The notes: generated by a model not told the origin, from the sequence alone. DNA of 64,000 nt from Planctomycetota bacterium (GCA_016350165.1 CP066225.1:1426001-1490000), one strand, 5' to 3'; positions 27,212-36,991 are shown, counted from the stretch's first letter. Translations and numbers: made by a program.

Positions 27212-27222
27212 TCATCTATTAG
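27208..27222 (+). repeat. CTAAT-catct-ATTAG hairpin over the ATP-grasp stop
   Basis: Perfect 5-bp stem with the stop TAA (27209-27211) in the left arm. Confidence 0.5.
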
Positions 27223-27328
27223 ACTCATTCACATTCTATTTCCTACACATATTACCCTCCCCCATCGTCTCAAAATATACCCACAACTCCCCCTTGACCT
27301 TTCACCCTATCCCCGTAACACTTACACC

Positions 27329-28384
27329 ATGACCACTGCACAAAAAAAACTCCGCTACGGCATCCTCTCCACCGGCAACATCGCTCGACAATTCGCCCAA
27401 GGCGTTCAATCCGGTGCAACCCTCTCAACCATCCATGCCGTCGCCTCACGCGATGCCCGCAAAGCCGACGAGTTCGCAAAACAATACAACATCCCAGCCC
27501 CTCATACCTCATACGACAACCTCCTCAAAGACCCCAACGTCGATGCCGTCTACGTCGCTCTCCCTAACAACTATCATCACGAATGGACCATCCGCGCACT
27601 CGACGCTGGCAAACACGTCCTCTGCGAAAAACCTTTCTCTATCGGCGTACAGCAAGCCATCGAAATGTTTGAAGCCGCACAACAAAACAACCGCCTCCTC
27701 GCAGAAGCATTCATGTACCTCACCCACCCACTCACCCACGCATACATCGACCAGATCAAATCTGGCGCCATCGGCAAACCAAAACTCATCCGCTCTTCAT
27801 TCTCATTCAGCGTCGCCGACCCCGACAATAACTCACGTTTCTCCACCACTCTCGCAGGCGGCTCCCTCATGGACATCGGCTGCTACTGCATCACACTCAC
27901 CCTACTTGTCGCCGACACCATCTCAACCCCCGGCTCATACCCCTCCAAAATCCAAGCCGCCGCGCACATCCACCCCTCAGGCATCGACGACTATGCCGCC
28001 GTCAACCTCCAGTTCGCCAACGGCCTCATCGCCTCTTTCACCTGCGGCATGACTGCTCAAATCAACAACGCATCCTACATTTCAGGCACCGACGGCTTCA
28101 TCGAAATCCCCATCCCTTGGAAACCACCCGCCGACAAAGCAACCTTCCTCCTCGGCAACAACGCAACACCCAAACAATCAAAATCCGATGTCACAAAACC
28201 TCTCCCCACACAACAAACCCAACCCTTCACTGTGTCAGCAAACAAGCCCCTCTACGCCCTTGAAGCCGACGCCTTCGCCGACTCAGTCCTCAACGACAAA
28301 CCCCTCTTCATCACCCCCGACTTCACCCTCCGCGTCACGCGCATCCTCGAAGAACTACGAAATCAAATCGGCCTCCCCTTCTAA
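27329..28384 (+). CDS. Gfo/Idh/MocA family oxidoreductase
   Basis: A 351-aa NAD(P)-dependent dehydrogenase of the Gfo/Idh/MocA type. The Rossmann motif is YGILSTGNIAR (a GxxxxGxIA variant), followed by AVASRDARKADEFA and the hallmark GKHVLCEKPFSI, whose Lys is the likely catalytic residue. The C-terminal half forms the substrate domain with GGSLMDIGCYCI. It probably oxidises a sugar, cyclitol or related alcohol; the substrate cannot be told. Located 117 bp after the ATP-grasp gene. Confidence 0.93.
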   Translation: MTTAQKKLRYGILSTGNIARQFAQGVQSGATLSTIHAVASRDARKADEFAKQYNIPAPHTSYDNLLKDPNVDAVYVALPNNYHHEWTIRALDAGKHVLCEKPFSIGVQQAIEMFEAAQQNNRLLAEAFMYLTHPLTHAYIDQIKSGAIGKPKLIRSSFSFSVADPDNNSRFSTTLAGGSLMDIGCYCITLTLLVADTISTPGSYPSKIQAAAHIHPSGIDDYAAVNLQFANGLIASFTCGMTAQINNASYISGTDGFIEIPIPWKPPADKATFLLGNNATPKQSKSDVTKPLPTQQTQPFTVSANKPLYALEADAFADSVLNDKPLFITPDFTLRVTRILEELRNQIGLPF

Positions 28385-28582
28385 CAACTCATCCCCTCCC
28401 CCCTCACTACCCCATCCTCACGTTTCCCTCATTTTCCAGACTCATTCGTCCGAATTTCGTACAAAATTTAATCCTCGTAAACGCAATTCTTCATGACATC
28501 CCAACCGATAACATCTTAAAATACATTCCCAGGGCACTGCAGGGATAGATACTTACAGCCTGATTGAGCATACAAATTCGCC

Positions 28583-29146
28583 ATGAGTACCAACCCATAC
28601 AACCTCGACGGCTTCTACTTCCGTTCAGGTCCAAAAATCCAAATCCACAACGTCAAAGCCGACGACATCCTCGAACTTCGACACCTCGTCTTGCGCCCAA
28701 ACCAACCCTTCGAATCCACTCACTTTGAAGGCGATAAAGATCTCGACACCGTCCATTACGCTGCCTTCGACGACGATGGCAACCTCGTTGCTTGTGCCAC
28801 CCTACTCGACCGACCTTTCATCATCGATCAGTCCACCAACATCTCCAACGAGTTCAAAGAAGCTCACCCCGAACTCCTCTCAACCGTCGGCATGAAAGCT
28901 CGTCAACTGCGTGGCATGGCTGTACACCCAAACAATCGTGGACAAGGCGTCGGCGCACTCCTTCTCAACTACATCGAAACCCACCAATCCGCACTCCCTA
29001 TCGTCACACGCAACCTCTGGTGCAACGCTCGTGAATCAGCAACACCCTTCTACATTAACCACGGCTGGATACCCGTCTCAGACAAATTCGACATCCCAGA
29101 CGTCGGACCACACTACCAACTCTTCCGCCAAATCCGCTCATACTAA
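28583..29146 (+). CDS. GNAT-family N-acetyltransferase
   Basis: A 187-aa acetyltransferase. The acetyl-CoA pyrophosphate loop is NNRGQGVGALLLN, following LRGMAVHP, and the late strand contains NLWCNARESATPFYINHGWIP, all typical of GNAT enzymes. The ATG at 28583 has no ribosome site; TACAAA (28571-28576) lies 6 nt upstream, a weaker leaderless-type signal. The acceptor is unknown. Confidence 0.9.
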   Translation: MSTNPYNLDGFYFRSGPKIQIHNVKADDILELRHLVLRPNQPFESTHFEGDKDLDTVHYAAFDDDGNLVACATLLDRPFIIDQSTNISNEFKEAHPELLSTVGMKARQLRGMAVHPNNRGQGVGALLLNYIETHQSALPIVTRNLWCNARESATPFYINHGWIPVSDKFDIPDVGPHYQLFRQIRSY

Positions 29147-29173
29147 TCCCGCCACATCCGCCTACAATCACCC

Positions 29174-29533
29174 ATGAATCTCAAAGAACTCCTACTTCAA
29201 TGGGTCCAAGCCTTCAATCAAGCTGACCCTGAAAAGCTAGTCAGTTTCTACGCTGATAACGCAATCAATCATCAAGCTCCCGAGCCACCCCTCCAAGGCA
29301 AGCAAGCCATCAAACAATTCTTTATCAAAGAATTCGCCCTCGCAGACATGCACTGCATCGTCAAAAACATTTTCACCGATGGCGACCACGCAATACTCGA
29401 ATGGGAAGACCCTTCAGGCCTCCGTGGTTGCGGCATCTTCCACATTCAAAACAACAAAATCATCACACTACACGGCTACTGGGACAAACTATCATTCCTT
29501 AAACTCAACAACCTGCCCATACCAAAAGACTAA
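29174..29533 (+). CDS. SnoaL-like (NTF2-fold) protein
   Basis: A 119-aa NTF2-fold protein, recognised from WVQAFNQADPEKLVSFYADNAINHQAP near the start and GCGIFHIQNNKIITLHGYWDKLSF near the end. Such proteins are small enzymes or ligand binders; no function can be given. TACAAT (29163-29168) lies 5 nt before the ATG and there is no ribosome site, the clearest leaderless-type start after the DUF4186 gene. The stop TAA lies in a CTAA-N7-TTAG hairpin. Confidence 0.85.
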   Translation: MNLKELLLQWVQAFNQADPEKLVSFYADNAINHQAPEPPLQGKQAIKQFFIKEFALADMHCIVKNIFTDGDHAILEWEDPSGLRGCGIFHIQNNKIITLHGYWDKLSFLKLNNLPIPKD

Positions 29534-29544
29534 CCTTCGATTAG
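29530..29544 (+). repeat. CTAAC-cttcg-ATTAG imperfect hairpin over the SnoaL stop
   Basis: Four of five stem pairs hold; the innermost is C-A. It lies between the stops of the convergent SnoaL and enolase genes. Confidence 0.4.
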
Positions 29545-29547
29545 ACG

Positions 29548-30861
29548 CTACTTCCAGTAATAACATCCATCCTTCCCAAGCTGTCGTTCAATCTCCAACA
29601 ACCGGTTATACTTCGCAATCCTTTCACTACGACACGCCGACCCACTCTTCAAGTGCCCCCCATCCATTGCCACTGTAAAATCAGCCAAAAACGTGTCTTC
29701 AGTCTCCCCCGAACGATGAGACAAGAAATACCGCCACCCCGCATTACGACACATCTTCACAGCCTCAATCGTCTCCGTCACCGTCCCAATCTGATTCAAC
29801 TTAATAAGCGAAGAATTCGCACTCCCCTTATCAATCCCCTCCTGTATAAACTTCGTGTTCGTCACAAAGATATCATCACCCACGACTTCAATCTTCTCTC
29901 CAAACTTATCCGTAAACATCTTAAACCCATTCCAATCCTTCTCATCAAACGGGTCTTCCCAAAGCACGATCGGATACTTCGATATAAGCGCTGAATAGAC
30001 GTCCATCATCTCTTCTCGATCTTTCTTCCCTTCACCTGACCACTTCAGGTCATACATCCCATCTGCTTTTTCAACCACAAACGACGTCGCCGCCGAATCC
30101 ACCGCCAACGCCACATCATCGCCCGGCCGATACCCCGCTTTCTTTATCGCACTCACAATCAACTCCAATGCTTCCTCATTACTCCCCAGATTCGGCGCAA
30201 ATCCGCCCTCATCACCAACACTTGTCGCTAACCCTTTGTGCTTCAAAATACCCTTTAAAACATGGAATATTTCCACATTCCACCTCAACCCTTCAGAGAA
30301 CAACTCAGCCCCGATCGGAGCCACCATAAACTCTTGAAAATCAACACTGTTATCCGCATGTTCGCCTCCATTCAGAATATTCATAAACGGCACAGGCAAT
30401 CTCGCTGCATCCACACCGCCCAAATATCGATACAGCGGCTGATTAGTCGCCATCGCCCCAGCCTTCGCCACTGCCATCGACACACCTAGTATCGCGTTCG
30501 CGCCCAGCTTCCCCTTGTTCTCCTTCCCATCCATCTTATTCATCAGCCGATCAATCTTACTTTGCTCTCTCACATCCATCCCAATCAACTCTTTACCAAT
30601 CACATCCTTCACATTGCTCACCGCCTTCTTCACACCCTTTCCCTCATACCGCGACTTCTCACCATCGCGCAATTCCACCGCTTCATACTCGCCCGTCGAT
30701 GCACCCGAAGGCACTGTCGATCTTACTCTCACACCACGACCGCTTCCCGTCATCCCACCATCACCCGTCTGTAAATAAACGCGCACCGTCGGATTGCCTC
30801 TCGAATCCAAAACCTCAATCGCATCAACACCCGTAATCCGAACAGCATCTGCAACACCCAT
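29548..30861 (-). CDS. eno: Enolase
   Basis: A 437-aa phosphopyruvate hydratase of glycolysis, interconverting 2-phosphoglycerate and phosphoenolpyruvate. Catalytic elements are intact: [37 protein letters not shown] (general acid Glu), the metal-binding Asp of WEDPF and VVGDD, and the catalytic Lys in [10 protein letters not shown] with SHRSGETED behind it. It is divergent: [12 protein letters not shown] and [20 protein letters not shown] differ from the usual sequence. I start at ATG 30861, which follows AAAGG; an earlier ATG at 30885 adds eight residues. Confidence 0.95.
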   Translation of the reverse strand: MGVADAVRITGVDAIEVLDSRGNPTVRVYLQTGDGGMTGSGRGVRVRSTVPSGASTGEYEAVELRDGEKSRYEGKGVKKAVSNVKDVIGKELIGMDVREQSKIDRLMNKMDGKENKGKLGANAILGVSMAVAKAGAMATNQPLYRYLGGVDAARLPVPFMNILNGGEHADNSVDFQEFMVAPIGAELFSEGLRWNVEIFHVLKGILKHKGLATSVGDEGGFAPNLGSNEEALELIVSAIKKAGYRPGDDVALAVDSAATSFVVEKADGMYDLKWSGEGKKDREEMMDVYSALISKYPIVLWEDPFDEKDWNGFKMFTDKFGEKIEVVGDDIFVTNTKFIQEGIDKGSANSSLIKLNQIGTVTETIEAVKMCRNAGWRYFLSHRSGETEDTFLADFTVAMDGGHLKSGSACRSERIAKYNRLLEIERQLGKDGCYYWK

Positions 30862-31032
30862 CACACAACCTTTCACGCATGACATTTTTGATTAACCAAC
30901 AACCCGCTCGCGCTCACCACCGATAACCCCATGCAACAACTCCCACCACATCCGCGCACACCTTTAGCAACTTCGTCACAACACCCCCTATCCTTAACCA
31001 TGACTTCCCCTCTCCCTCGCATCACGAACACG

Positions 31033-31968
31033 CTACAAATCACTCACCGCATGCGTCCCCGTAAACCAACTCATCTCACAATCCAACTGAAACACAGCCA
31101 CCATCTCATTCGACTCCAATTCTCCCCTCCCCCCCTTTTCACCCCACCACTTCAGCAGCCCATCATAAAAATCGCGCATCGCGTCATCACTCAGTTCACG
31201 CAGTAACCGCTCCGCTTTCTTCTCAAAATCCGTCGGCTTATTCACCACCCCACCCACTAACCTCATCATCTGCTTATGACATTGAAACAACACACGGTTC
31301 TCCAGCAACACCAACCGCCCCGCAAACGTCACCACTTCCAACGCGCTCTTACTCAGCAGATAAACATCCTCCATCCGCATCGCTTCATGCCAAAAAGACC
31401 AACGATATCCCTGCAGCTGTGCCATAAACGACGCAGCCTTCCGCTCAACATCCTCTTCAGGATACCGCTTCACCAGTTCACCCACATCACCCTCCGCGCA
31501 CACCGCTTCACCCCAAACCAGTTTCGCGCCAACAAACCCATTCCGCGCCGGCTCACTCCCTCTCTCCAAAAGCTCGCGCACATACCCTTCAGGCAGATAC
31601 CGTCCTTCCAGATACCCATCCCAACCCTTCAATACATCAAACCAGATAAACGACACATCCTTCCGCTGTCGTCGCTTCTCCCAATCCACATCATCCATCA
31701 CCACAAGCACATCCACATCCGAGTCCACCCGTTCTTTCCCCTTCGCGATTGATCCACCCAAGTAAATCCCGACAAGTCGTTCTTCATTACGCGCCGCATT
31801 TTCAATCAGCCGCTTCACACCACTCGCTAGTGCGCATCGGTGATGATCGTATTTCATCCACTCACCCAACTGCGTCCACATCACATCATCAAAAACGCCC
31901 AACTCATCACTCGCGCATCGCTGAACCTGTTGATCACTCACACTAAATCCTTTCATCACACAGGCCAT
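31033..31968 (-). CDS. Nucleotidyltransferase-domain protein
   Basis: A 311-aa protein with a pol-beta-type nucleotidyltransferase motif, YLGGSIAKGKERVDSDVDVLVVM: the Gly-Ser and the two Asp (SDVDV) fit the metal site. The C-terminal 180 residues are helical, with a long region around MEDVYLLSKSALEVVTFAGRL. Relatives modify antibiotics, tRNA or protein partners; specificity is unknown. No toxin-antitoxin partner (HEPN) is adjacent, but the helical tail could be a fused HEPN-like domain. Confidence 0.75.
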   Translation of the reverse strand: MACVMKGFSVSDQQVQRCASDELGVFDDVMWTQLGEWMKYDHHRCALASGVKRLIENAARNEERLVGIYLGGSIAKGKERVDSDVDVLVVMDDVDWEKRRQRKDVSFIWFDVLKGWDGYLEGRYLPEGYVRELLERGSEPARNGFVGAKLVWGEAVCAEGDVGELVKRYPEEDVERKAASFMAQLQGYRWSFWHEAMRMEDVYLLSKSALEVVTFAGRLVLLENRVLFQCHKQMMRLVGGVVNKPTDFEKKAERLLRELSDDAMRDFYDGLLKWWGEKGGRGELESNEMVAVFQLDCEMSWFTGTHAVSDL

Positions 31969-32091
31969 GTCCCGAAATCCGATCGTCCACCCCGACGATG
32001 AAACACTTGGTTATATAACCAAAATCACGCCCCAAAAAGCTCGCGATTCTCTAACCATTTTGAAACGTTTCCATCAATTCTTCAATCGTTT

Positions 32092-32105
32092 CTAACCAAA
32101 GTTAG
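32092..32105. repeat. CTAAC-caaa-GTTAG hairpin, 4-base loop
   Basis: Perfect 5-bp stem but the loop is one base shorter than in the other copies. It lies in a 325-bp interval (31969-32294) that otherwise contains only the terminator at 32214. Confidence 0.3.
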
Positions 32106-32213
32106 CCATTCTTTGACCATAATTATTTTCCTGTGAAACACTCGTTTTCAAATCACTTCTATAACTAAAAACATCGATTGCACGTAACTCATTACAACAC
32201 TAACTAAAATTAT

Positions 32214-32243
32214 AAAAGCCCCTATAATTAGGGGCTTTTTTCT
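32214..32243 (-). terminator. Terminator of the exported endopeptidase gene
   Basis: AAAAG/CCCCTA pairs with TAGGGG/CTTTT around a TAAT loop, with a two-C bulge. It lies downstream of the minus-strand gene ending at 32295. Confidence 0.75.
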
Positions 32244-32294
32244 CATTTCACTGAAATCACTTTCATGCGCGCGAATGCGCGTTTGTGCGCACGT

Positions 32295-33968
32295 TTACGC
32301 ATTTCTTCGCCGCATCAGCAATCCCAAGCCACCAAGAATCATAAGACTTCCGCTCAATGGTTCTGGAATCATCGTCGCAACAAAGTCGTCATAAACTGCC
32401 TGCTGACTCGCGTTGAACCCAGCCGTCTGATACAGATCAAACATCGCAAGGTCCGCCGCATCAACATCCCAGTCACCGTCCCAGTCGCCAGTCGCCCAGC
32501 CTTCACTACCTTCACGCAAACCAAGCTCACCAGTGAAGTTATCCATTAGTGCGCTGAAGTCGCCAAAGTCCACATCACCATCCAGATCCGCATCACCATA
32601 CTGCGTATCCAAAATATCACGCACCAGATAATCAACATCCTTCTGCGTCACAAGCGTGCTCGTCGCAGCAAGATTAAAGATCGATGCATCACCACCTAAG
32701 TTCTTGTACAGCAAGTCAATATCAAACGCGTCAATACCGCCGCTGATATCAAAATCACCCGCTGCATCCGCTGTCATTGTCGTCGCACCTGTTGTGCGCA
32801 AGTCCATATGCACGTGATTCAGGTGCACGCCCGACGAGTCACCCACCGCATACGCGCTCAAACCAAGATCATCCATCTTGTCATTAAACGCATCACGGAC
32901 ATCCGTGTTACTGATGATCAGTTTGTAAATCTCACATCCCTCAGCCGCATTCTGAACGAACGCAACCATCTCATTGACAACACCTTGCTCGCTGCTGCTC
33001 AGATAACCGTTGCCGTAGTTCATCACACTGCCCGGCACATTCAAGTCGATATCCATCCCCGCTTGGTGCGTCTGGTGCCACTTCGAAGAACCCCAGCCAT
33101 CATCGGTCGACATACCATTAATCACCTGAGTACCGCTCACAGCCGCGCTCGCAGCTTTGATCGTCTCCACCGCCCAGTTTGTTGCCCAACGTTCCGGCTG
33201 AGGTGTTGCACCACTTCTTCCACCGCCCGGATCTGTGCCTGGCAAAATATCAAAATTACCATTGCCATCATACGGATCGAAGTAACCCGTTTGTGGATCA
33301 GGATCTACGAGTTCAACCCACTGCGGAGCATTCGCAGAATTCAACCATTTCGTCGTGTTCGGCCCAACAACCCCATCCATATAACTCGGCTTACTATTGC
33401 CAAACGATGCCTGGAACAACTGCACTGCCTTCGTCGATGCTGGACCGTAATCGCCATCAACAACCAACGAACTGCCGCCCTTGGTCGGATAACCTAAATA
33501 GTTCAAACGGTGCTGTTGGCCTGCAACTGAAACCGTGTCACCTGCATCAACAACCATACCCCGACCATTACCCGTATATCCTTCACGGACAGTCACTTCG
33601 AACGATTTCAGAACACCATCTACCGTCACATTACCCTGTAGTGTGCCCTGAAAACCCTTCGCATTAATATTCAGATCGTTACTCGAACCACCATCTACAT
33701 CCGGGATCAAAAAGAACTGACCCGTGCTGGAAAAGCTATTGCCCGTCCAGTTCGTCGTACTCGGCACATCAAATCCGCCTGCACCATTAAACGTCAATCC
33801 AGAAAAACTGCTGCCACCAAAGACTGCCGCGAGATTGATTGCCATGACATCACCGGTTCTGCCGTAAAAATCAGCATCCGAATCATGCAATCCAGCCGTA
33901 GCAACCCCTGCCCCGCTAAAAGCCAAACCCATTGCCAAAAAAGCACTTAAAGAGCGACTCGTATTCAT
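32295..33968 (-). CDS. Exported LAS-type murein endopeptidase-like protein with PEP-CTERM tail
   Basis: A 557-aa multidomain exported protein. Order: signal peptide (FLAMGLAFSGAGVATA); an N-terminal region of unknown fold; a peptidoglycan-binding_1-type repeat (GDYGPASTKAVQLFQ, about residue 172); a MepA/LAS metallopeptidase domain with H-x6-D (HQAGMDID) and HxH (LNHVHMDLR); two dockerin-like calcium loops (GDADLDGDVDFGDF and GDWDGDWDVDAADL); and a PEP-CTERM sorting tail (IPEPLSGSLMILGGLGLLMRRR). It should cut peptide crosslinks or related bonds outside the cell and be processed by an exosortase, which is not in this window. Confidence 0.88.
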   Translation of the reverse strand: MNTSRSLSAFLAMGLAFSGAGVATAGLHDSDADFYGRTGDVMAINLAAVFGGSSFSGLTFNGAGGFDVPSTTNWTGNSFSSTGQFFLIPDVDGGSSNDLNINAKGFQGTLQGNVTVDGVLKSFEVTVREGYTGNGRGMVVDAGDTVSVAGQQHRLNYLGYPTKGGSSLVVDGDYGPASTKAVQLFQASFGNSKPSYMDGVVGPNTTKWLNSANAPQWVELVDPDPQTGYFDPYDGNGNFDILPGTDPGGGRSGATPQPERWATNWAVETIKAASAAVSGTQVINGMSTDDGWGSSKWHQTHQAGMDIDLNVPGSVMNYGNGYLSSSEQGVVNEMVAFVQNAAEGCEIYKLIISNTDVRDAFNDKMDDLGLSAYAVGDSSGVHLNHVHMDLRTTGATTMTADAAGDFDISGGIDAFDIDLLYKNLGGDASIFNLAATSTLVTQKDVDYLVRDILDTQYGDADLDGDVDFGDFSALMDNFTGELGLREGSEGWATGDWDGDWDVDAADLAMFDLYQTAGFNASQQAVYDDFVATMIPEPLSGSLMILGGLGLLMRRRNA

Positions 33969-34951
33969 CCTGCTTGTTCCCTCACTTGAACATCAAGACC
34001 AAACGCTCGCGACCTGCTAATTCCCTGCCTGCAATCACTCACAAACAAAAACAGCAACGGACAACTCAACTTGTCACCATCGAATGAGCGCCAAAACAGC
34101 TTGTACTGACAACTTCATCAGTACTCGTGCCACACGACTCCACATAACCACACATGCCACCACGCCTTACGCCCCGTTCAACCGTACCGCCACCACTCTC
34201 CGCCCCCCAAGAATTTCTTACATGAACTATAAGCCGATTTACACCAATCACAAGCCTTATTCACTTGTTCAAACAATTAAAGTGAGAATCCCCTCTCTCA
34301 CCCCCATTACCTTTCCCAAATTAACAGCTTGATCAAAAATCAAGCACAACCTCAACAACCCACTACGTTCGTCACGATATTTCCATCAAGCGAAACGCAA
34401 ACCTAATAACGTTTGAATCAAATTCCCTCATAGATGCTTGATGCCCAAACTAATCGCACCATAGACTCACCAATTTGTCGACACATATACACAATCGCCA
34501 CACGACAGCTGTCACATTTTTTTATTAACAGTTAATTCAAACCATCTAGTAGTAACAGATAACCTGCATCATGCGAAATATACATTTCTTCAGTCTACAT
34601 CTATATCTGTGATCCTGAATTTCCATCACGCCTTTATCACAAATAAACAAGTTGTTTTTCGAACATATTCATATATCAACTACCTCCTCATCAGAAGTTT
34701 CAGCATTGATCTAACAATTCATATTTTTGCTTTTTAGTAACGATTTTACCAACAGATAAACCAGTGTTTATATGCATTTAATTCAAGCAGAGTTTTAGAA
34801 ATATGAAGGTCATCAATACAACTTGCAAACTACAAATGGTATGCCTGCATGCACTAGTTTTGGAGTACTAAGGAGATTGTTCTAGTTAACAACGACGACC
34901 TATCAGTTAGTAATAATACCGGTATGTACTACCAAGAAATTGTTGACATCA
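33969..34951. other. AT-rich gene-free interval
   Basis: Almost 1 kb without a convincing ORF, AT-rich, between the endopeptidase promoter side and a PEP-CTERM relic. A short ORF from ATG 34803 has a weak hydrophobic stretch and stops after 22 codons; it could be the lost start of the relic gene, but I cannot align it. Confidence 0.3.
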
Positions 34952-35020
34952 ATCTGCCCATGCCCTGATTTGATGTTTTTGGGTTTAGGTGATTTAGCAA
35001 TGCCGCGTCGCCGATCATAA
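34952..35020 (+). pseudogene. Relic of a PEP-CTERM gene (C-terminal tail only)
   Basis: The frame ending at TAA 35018-35020 reads ICPCPDLMFLGLGDLAMPRR followed by Arg-Ser-stop. Aligned to the intact neighbours (IPEPASLALFGLGGLAMLRR), it keeps Pro-x-Pro, the LGLG-LAM hydrophobic span and the three-Arg end, but Glu of PEP is Cys and a residue is lost. Upstream the frame is broken by stops within 100 bp. A terminator follows as in the intact copies. This is best explained as a decayed tandem member. Confidence 0.6.
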
Positions 35021-35069
35021 TAAAGCATGAAAATTAAAACATGCTGCAAAAAACATTCTTACGACCCAC

Positions 35070-35105
35070 ACAAGCTGCTGCGCATATCACCGCAGCTTGT
35101 TTTAT
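35070..35105 (+). terminator. Terminator behind the PEP-CTERM relic
   Basis: ACAAGCTGC (35070-35078) and GCAGCTTGT (35092-35100) form a perfect 9-bp stem, followed by a T-rich stretch. Its placement matches that of the intact paralogues. Confidence 0.75.
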
Positions 35106-35289
35106 ATACGAAACATATCCTAACTATTGAATAGAATTAATTTTAGTGAATAAAAGTGTTATATATCTCTTAAATTCTAACCCCAAAAGCCTTTGCAAAA
35201 TACGACAAGAGGATGCTAATATGTATACACTTGGTAACAAATAAAATGAAGTATTTCCCCTATTTTTAAAGCAGATTCTATAATTCTTG

Positions 35290-35318
35290 TTGGCGCAAAG
35301 TATAACACGGGGTAAACT
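35290..35318 (+). promoter_or_regulatory. Promoter of PEP-CTERM gene 1
   Basis: TTGGCG-N17-TAAACT with GG directly before the -10. The leader to the ATG at 35671 would be about 345 nt and contains a hairpin ATCCTTC/GAAGGAT near 35599-35624. Confidence 0.45.
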
Positions 35319-35670
35319 AATTTTTGCTTATCAAGTTCACCTGTGTTGTAAATTCATTTTCTTTTTGTGTGAACTTTTTTAATTTTTTTGACTCATTCAC
35401 AATCACCGAAGTAGTTCACGGATCAATAAAAATCTATATGTTCTGATCATAGATTTGATTTCATTTGTTTATTAATAAAGCTTTTTTCAAGCATATAAGT
35501 ACAACTATGTATTTATGTTTGTTATGTAATGACATCGTAGCCAATGCTACGTATATCGATATTTATTTTGTATTCCGGGGAAACAAAACGTTTTGGTAAT
35601 CCTTCGATTCCTACCAAGAAGGATGCCAGGGAGACAGACTATTTACTCATCTAAAGAGAGGAACGAAAAC

Positions 35671-36582
35671 ATGAAATCTAAGTTTTTTGCAATGGGGACA
35701 GCTTTAGCTGCAGGTGTAATGTTCGGCAATGCGAATGCGGCAGTATTATTCTCTACTAGTTTTGATGATGGCACAGATATGAGTGTAATCACAACTAATG
35801 CAGGAGATACAACGACTACATTCGGTGTTGATTACAGCGCAATGGGCATCCCTTCAGCAACAGGTACTGCAGACACGACTGGCCTACGCATTGATGCGAA
35901 TATTGCGGCACCTGCGGACGCACAGGAAGTTTTGGTTGTTGTTGATGCAACATCAGTCACGCTACCAAGCTCATTTATCATGTCATTCAAGGCATGGGCC
36001 AATGTTTCTCGAATCGATGGCGACAACACTACAACAGAATTTATTGGCGGTGTTGCAAATCATGACGGCACATCTACTGGCCGCACAAATGGCAATCTAA
36101 CAATTGTCACAGGTGACGGTGGGTCAGCAACGGATCTTCGCACATACGTCGATGGAGGACTTGAAAATGACCTTGGAACAGGCATTCATGGTCCCGCTTT
36201 AACAACATTCAATGCTCCGGATTTAGCTACAGCAGGAATTTTAGGTACCGGGAAATTAGCTCCTGCAGCGCAGGTAACAGCTGGTAACGGCGATACCGCA
36301 GTCCAAGATGGCGCTGGTGCTTTTGAATGGATTGACTTCAAAGCAATTGTAGATGGTAGCACCACAATGTGGTATATGAACGATGAGTTAATTGTTACAC
36401 ATGAAGGACAAGCTGCAGGTACAGCAGGTGTTTACTACGGTGATTTCTTCAGCTCTGTAGCTCTCAATAGTCAATTCCAATACGGCATATTCGATGATCT
36501 TAAGATCACCGACATTCCTGAACCAGCAAGCTTGGCTTTGTTTGGTCTGGGCGCTTTAGCAATGATTCGTCGCCGCAAGTAA
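35671..36582 (+). CDS. PEP-CTERM protein 1
   Basis: A 303-aa exported protein. Signal peptide FAMGTALAAGVMFGNANA; a mature beta-rich domain beginning VLFSTSFDDGTDMSVI and including FGVDYSAMGIP; an end DDLKITDIPEPASLALFGLG then LAMIRRRK. The tail is the exosortase sorting signal: PEP motif, hydrophobic span, basic end. The body resembles a jelly-roll or LamG-like fold shared with the next two genes (inference). AGAGAGGA upstream supports ATG 35671; the frame is open to 35593. Function unknown, probably surface or matrix. Confidence 0.88.
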   Translation: MKSKFFAMGTALAAGVMFGNANAAVLFSTSFDDGTDMSVITTNAGDTTTTFGVDYSAMGIPSATGTADTTGLRIDANIAAPADAQEVLVVVDATSVTLPSSFIMSFKAWANVSRIDGDNTTTEFIGGVANHDGTSTGRTNGNLTIVTGDGGSATDLRTYVDGGLENDLGTGIHGPALTTFNAPDLATAGILGTGKLAPAAQVTAGNGDTAVQDGAGAFEWIDFKAIVDGSTTMWYMNDELIVTHEGQAAGTAGVYYGDFFSSVALNSQFQYGIFDDLKITDIPEPASLALFGLGALAMIRRRK

Positions 36583-36650
36583 AGGATGGTTACATATACG
36601 AATAATCTGAGATTGTTCGTAAACTAATAATCGACCACTCAACCCAATGG

Positions 36651-36683
36651 CCGCTGAACACGAATCGTGTTCAGCGGTTTTTT
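36651..36683 (+). terminator. Terminator of PEP-CTERM gene 1
   Basis: Perfect 11-bp stem CCGCTGAACAC / GTGTTCAGCGG around GAATC, then six T. The block ACCACTCAACCCAATGG just before it recurs in all four genes. Confidence 0.9.
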
Positions 36684-36962
36684 ATTGATTACTACGCTTT
36701 TCTCTTTTATGTGAAATTTCACCCGACACACTTTTTGAAAATTTTATAGAAAAGGCCCCATCTTAACGGTCGTACAAAACCAGTATTGAATTCGTACCCA
36801 TACATGTCTGATACAAATAAATATGCTGCTTACCACTTATTTTAAAGGTGATTTGCGACACGAATTTCGAAGCAAATCCCGATGCAAATCGCACAAAATT
36901 TGACTCCTATTGGCTACAAATTATTATATAATAATTTTACTCTAGAACACGTCTATTTTCTC

Positions 36963-36991
36963 TTGGCAACCTAATTTTCAAGGGGTATTAT
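36963..36991 (+). promoter_or_regulatory. Promoter of PEP-CTERM gene 2
   Basis: TTGGCA-N17-TATTAT with GG before the -10. Leader to ATG 37146 about 148 nt. Confidence 0.55.

Noticed and set aside
32808-33497. 229-codon plus-strand ORF opposite the endopeptidase gene
   Set aside because: Antisense shadow: composition follows the real gene, no domain, no ribosome site.
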